From contig OZ059898.1 in assembly GCA_964057225.1 (NCBI GenBank), forward strand, positions 15,663,267 to 15,727,266: a stretch of DNA of 64,000 bases, written 5' to 3'. The first letter of the stretch is position 1, and each line of letters opens with the position of its first letter. Under the pieces are notes generated by a model. It saw only the letters and a list, made by a program, of their open reading frames with translations. It had not been told where the DNA came from and ran no database searches. This document shows, one piece after another, positions 61,264-64,000 of the stretch. Made by a program: the position numbers and the translations under genes. The stretch comes from Auanema rhodensis. Lineage: Eukaryota; Nematoda; Chromadorea; Rhabditida; Rhabditidae.

Positions 61264-61539
61264 AGTATTCTCGATATTACTTGGTTATTCGTCTTCACAC
61301 TAACAGCAGTAGTAGTAAAATTGATTGTTGTTAAGTGGAAAATGATTTCATACTTATGCATAACTCTGAACGCTACTTATTCACTACCTCACATCGTCTT
61401 ACATATCTGACACTCATTATCACCTGTTCGTTGTAACTGATTCAAAGTGACAAATATGGGTTAGACGACATCTCTAATCTCTCGACTAAATACTTGAAGC
61501 TGATTGTTGTTTGCTTTTGGCCTATTCAGCTTTGGTGCC

Positions 61540-61579
61540 AGCAACAGCAACAGCAGTAGCAGCAGCAGCAGTAGCAGCC
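61540..61579. repeat. (CAG)n trinucleotide repeat
   Basis: Interrupted CAG/CAA/TAG tract of about 40 nt. It is in a short open frame reading as Ser, but no exon structure surrounds it. Confidence 0.85.
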
Positions 61580-62265
61580 GACAACTCAGACTTCAGCTGT
61601 TTGCTACTTCTTCGTTAGGATTTTCAGCACTATGCATTGCTGATATTCATTTTTTTTCTTTTTTTTTCTGTCAAACATTTCTTTTTTCTTTTAATCAATT
61701 CATATTATTTTATTGATCTTATTGCTTTCAAGAGTTATGTTGAAGAGAGAGGGAGAGAGAGACACACACACAAAAGAACGAGAGAGAATTTATGCGACAG
61801 AGGGAAAGAGAATGAGGGAAAAGAGGACACACATAGAAGAAAGAGAACCAGAAAGGATGAGAGACAGTAGAATATGTTTAATGCATGTTTCTCGTTTCTT
61901 AAGATTTCTCCAGCTTCTTCCGCTTATGAACAGCCCCTGAAATTCAAATTAGATCTTTCTTCTGCTCTATCTCACTTTTTTTTTCGTGTTCACCAGAAAA
62001 TTGCCTACAATGCATTTCTCAGAAAGGTAGAAATAGTTTTTTTTATCTTTAATATTCAGTCTATTCTAGCTTTAACCATGTTCGTACATATTTCCGCTTT
62101 TACATTTATGAATTTCGTATCAGTTATGACGGCATCATGTTTTATCAAATCTTATTCAGGCAGATGTGTGGACGGTAATACGCGATACTACAGTGGCTAT
62201 ACTAAGCCCAATTAACAATTTTTAACATATTCTCATCTATATATTGAACTTCCTACAACGTGATC

Positions 62266-63962
62266 ATGACAAGCGTATGGTGGGATCTAGCTATATCCGG
62301 TGTTAACCATTCAATTATTGGCAATGGAGGAGATGATTGTCTGAATGTAAGTTTGAACAACATATCAAACATCTTTCCTTTTCTTCTTCTTCTTCATCGT
62401 TTTTGAATTTGATTTGAATATTTCTGATAGAGCTAACTTCTTTCCAATTCCCAAAAAATCATCAATTTACATTTTTTTTCGCAGCAAAGTGTATTTGCGA
62501 ATTTAATTTATATTTTTTGCATTGAATTGGAAACAAAGTTGTGAAAAACCTGTATGCAACAAAGATTCAGCTTGAAGCTTTCATCAACTTTACCAACTTA
62601 TTTAGTTTTACAAATTGTTTTAAAGTATAAATGTTCTATGTTTAATTCATTCTATTTATTGGCTATAATGATGATGATGATGTTGATTTGAGTACATGTT
62701 TCACTTAAGCTTATCCATTTTCAGTATGTTCCGGGATGGCAAAGATCTCTAGAGACGATGTTGTTTGTACCATTGGCTATCTGGATGGCTTCAATGTCTT
62801 TCCCATACCTTGACTGTTCCTTCTCCAAACGTCCACGAGACTATTCTCGTTATACCGTACTTACCGTATACAGCCTCATATTCGGAGCTGAGCTAGCTTT
62901 TAAGATGATTTCAAAGTATTATTCATTTTTATTTAATTCTTTTTAATTATTTCTATTCAGAACCGGTATTTTTTTATTGAATCCGTGTCATATAACTACA
63001 ACTATGCAATTGATATTGTTATCTAAAGATGCTAATGATAAGTAAGTTCAAGTCAAGTTTATTCTACTTTTCTCGAAACTTAGAGCCAACCTTTTAGACG
63101 CGTTTGTTTCTTATTCCGACTTCATCTCTACTTTGTTCCTGGTGCATTTTTTGCTTTAGCTTTTCCAATTCTGAACACAAGAATGGTTAGTTCATTGTTA
63201 TCTCTTTTTCATCCTCATTTTCCTCTTTTTATAGTTACCAGGAGAAGTTTTCATTTACTATGCTCAACATATAGCTATTATACTTGTCCCAATCTATCTG
63301 ATGTATTTGAAAGGTTTGTTATTCATCTTCTGCAAAAATATCTTTTAATCTTGATGTTTAGGAGCATTTGAACCTGAAAAAGCTCAAGATTTTACGTGGA
63401 CGGTGTTTGGCTTGTCAGTATTTTTATTCTATCACTTTGCTGTTTTGCAAGCTACAGCTATCGTAAGTTCTTTCTATTCTGTTATCTTTTTGCTTCAAAA
63501 AAAAAAACAAAAACGAATTTTTTTTCTGTAAAATCATTGATTATTCTTAAAAGTTTTTTTGTTTTCAAAGTTTTAATATTAAATATTTCAATTTTAAGGT
63601 TTATGTATATAATTAAAGTTTTGATACATTTTTCTCAACTTTTAAACTAAATAACTTATCAAAAATTCGTAAAAATACACATGAATATCAATGATACAAT
63701 TTTGAATACTAATCTTTAAATTTTTTTTTGTTGCACATTATAATTATATAAAAATATATATTTATATTTTCAGTATTCTCGGGTAAATCTGAATAACATT
63801 ATGTGTCCAGCTGTGTCTGATCCATTCCAAACAAGAGCCTACCGTATCATTGCTGTCGGTCATCAATTTCTACTGATTCCCATTATTTCTAAAACATTTT
63901 CTTCAATCGCTACTACATGTTGCGATATTCTGGATGAGATATGGCCAAATAAGGATGATTAA
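62266..63962 (+). CDS. TMEM164-like multipass membrane acyltransferase
   Basis: Seven exons (62266-62346, 62725-62915, 62961-63041, 63086-63185, 63235-63313, 63362-63462, 63774-63962) give 273 residues; human TMEM164 has 297. The order of conserved blocks matches that protein: GNGGDDCL near the start, [44 protein letters not shown] with an aligned [26 protein letters not shown], and [16 protein letters not shown] followed by YRIIAVGHQ. The Cys of NPCH and the His of the AQH block are the likely catalytic pair, by analogy with the related AIG1/ADTRP membrane hydrolases. Human TMEM164 is reported as an acyltransferase that makes polyunsaturated ether phosphatidylethanolamine and promotes ferroptosis. 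The exon 4 acceptor must be the second AG (63084-63085) to keep the frame. The protein ends EIWPNKDD, so the gene is complete in the window. Confidence 0.9.
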
Positions 63963-64000
63963 TACACTTTGTTCATCGGATACTCGGATAACAGAGCTGT

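Larger units (their letters stand above)
53663..62265. other. Gene desert, GA/CT-rich
   Basis: Another 8.6 kb without a supported exon chain. It has long strand-asymmetric purine or pyrimidine tracts and several trinucleotide repeats, listed separately. Near 53857-53930 there are two diverged copies of a 25-nt unit (CAATTCTTGTxxxGATTTT) that also pair with each other in part. Frames read across these tracts give Arg/Glu or Leu/Ser monotony and are not genes. It may contain regulatory sequence for TMEM164-like or an unrecognised non-coding RNA. Confidence 0.5.

Noticed and set aside
61179-61410. Open frames across the (TC)n repeat on both strands
   Set aside because: They encode Ser-Leu or Arg-Glu dipeptide runs dictated by the microsatellite.
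63042-63085. Apparent stop in the TMEM164-like gene after exon 3
   Set aside because: Using the first AG of tagag breaks the frame; using the second AG gives conserved sequence through [13 protein letters not shown].
1-64000. CRISPR arrays, bacterial operons, riboswitches, insertion sequences
   Set aside because: The window is eukaryotic with spliced genes; no spaced direct-repeat array or prokaryotic element is present.

Overview
The window reads as nuclear DNA of a nematode. It is AT-rich, genes are broken by many short GT..AG introns (often about 45-55 nt, with TTTCAG-type acceptors), and several start codons sit 0-7 nt after a perfect 3' splice acceptor, as expected when pre-mRNAs receive a trans-spliced leader. 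The first gene is a nematode-type seven-helix chemoreceptor. I cannot name the species. All exon models below were read by eye from frame and splice sites, so outer limits mean start codon to stop codon; UTRs are not marked.

Layout. 0.75-3.05 kb (+): serpentine chemoreceptor. 3.7-9.0 kb (-): long coiled-coil protein, weakly FAM81-like. 10.3-11.3 kb (-): small secreted protein of unknown family. 12.1-16.8 kb (-): TANGO1/MIA3-like ER-exit-site cargo receptor with a histidine-rich lumenal repeat. 17.9-18.4 kb (+): TMEM254-like small membrane protein. 18.8-21.3 kb (-): a short-chain dehydrogenase (SDR16C/RDH type) whose reading frame continues into a second TMEM254-like domain. 21.3-30 kb: gene-free, microsatellite-rich, with one tRNA-like pol III candidate. 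30-32.7 kb (+): SLC17-like MFS transporter. 33.7-39.3 kb (+): tripeptidyl peptidase II. 39.6-40.7 kb: decayed mariner-type transposase. 42.7-47.1 kb (+): small heat-shock protein with alternative 3' exons. 48.0-50.6 kb (-): endophilin B. 51.3-52.7 kb (+): leucine carboxyl methyltransferase 1, followed 182 nt later by EMC4 (52.9-53.7 kb), a likely operon pair. 53.7-62.3 kb: second gene-free, GA/CT-rich stretch. 62.3-64.0 kb (+): TMEM164-like membrane protein.

Several products act on the endomembrane system (TANGO1-like at ER exit sites, EMC4 in ER insertion, endophilin B in membrane curvature, the SDR and TMEM164 in lipid metabolism), but the genes lie on both strands with separate promoters, so I read this as coincidence rather than a cluster. 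The most interesting items are the SDR-TMEM254 fusion beside a free-standing TMEM254 gene, the nematode TANGO1-like protein with its HGHSH-type repeat, the alternative tails of the small heat-shock protein, a GC-AG intron in TPP2, and a tRNA-like element in the first gene desert.
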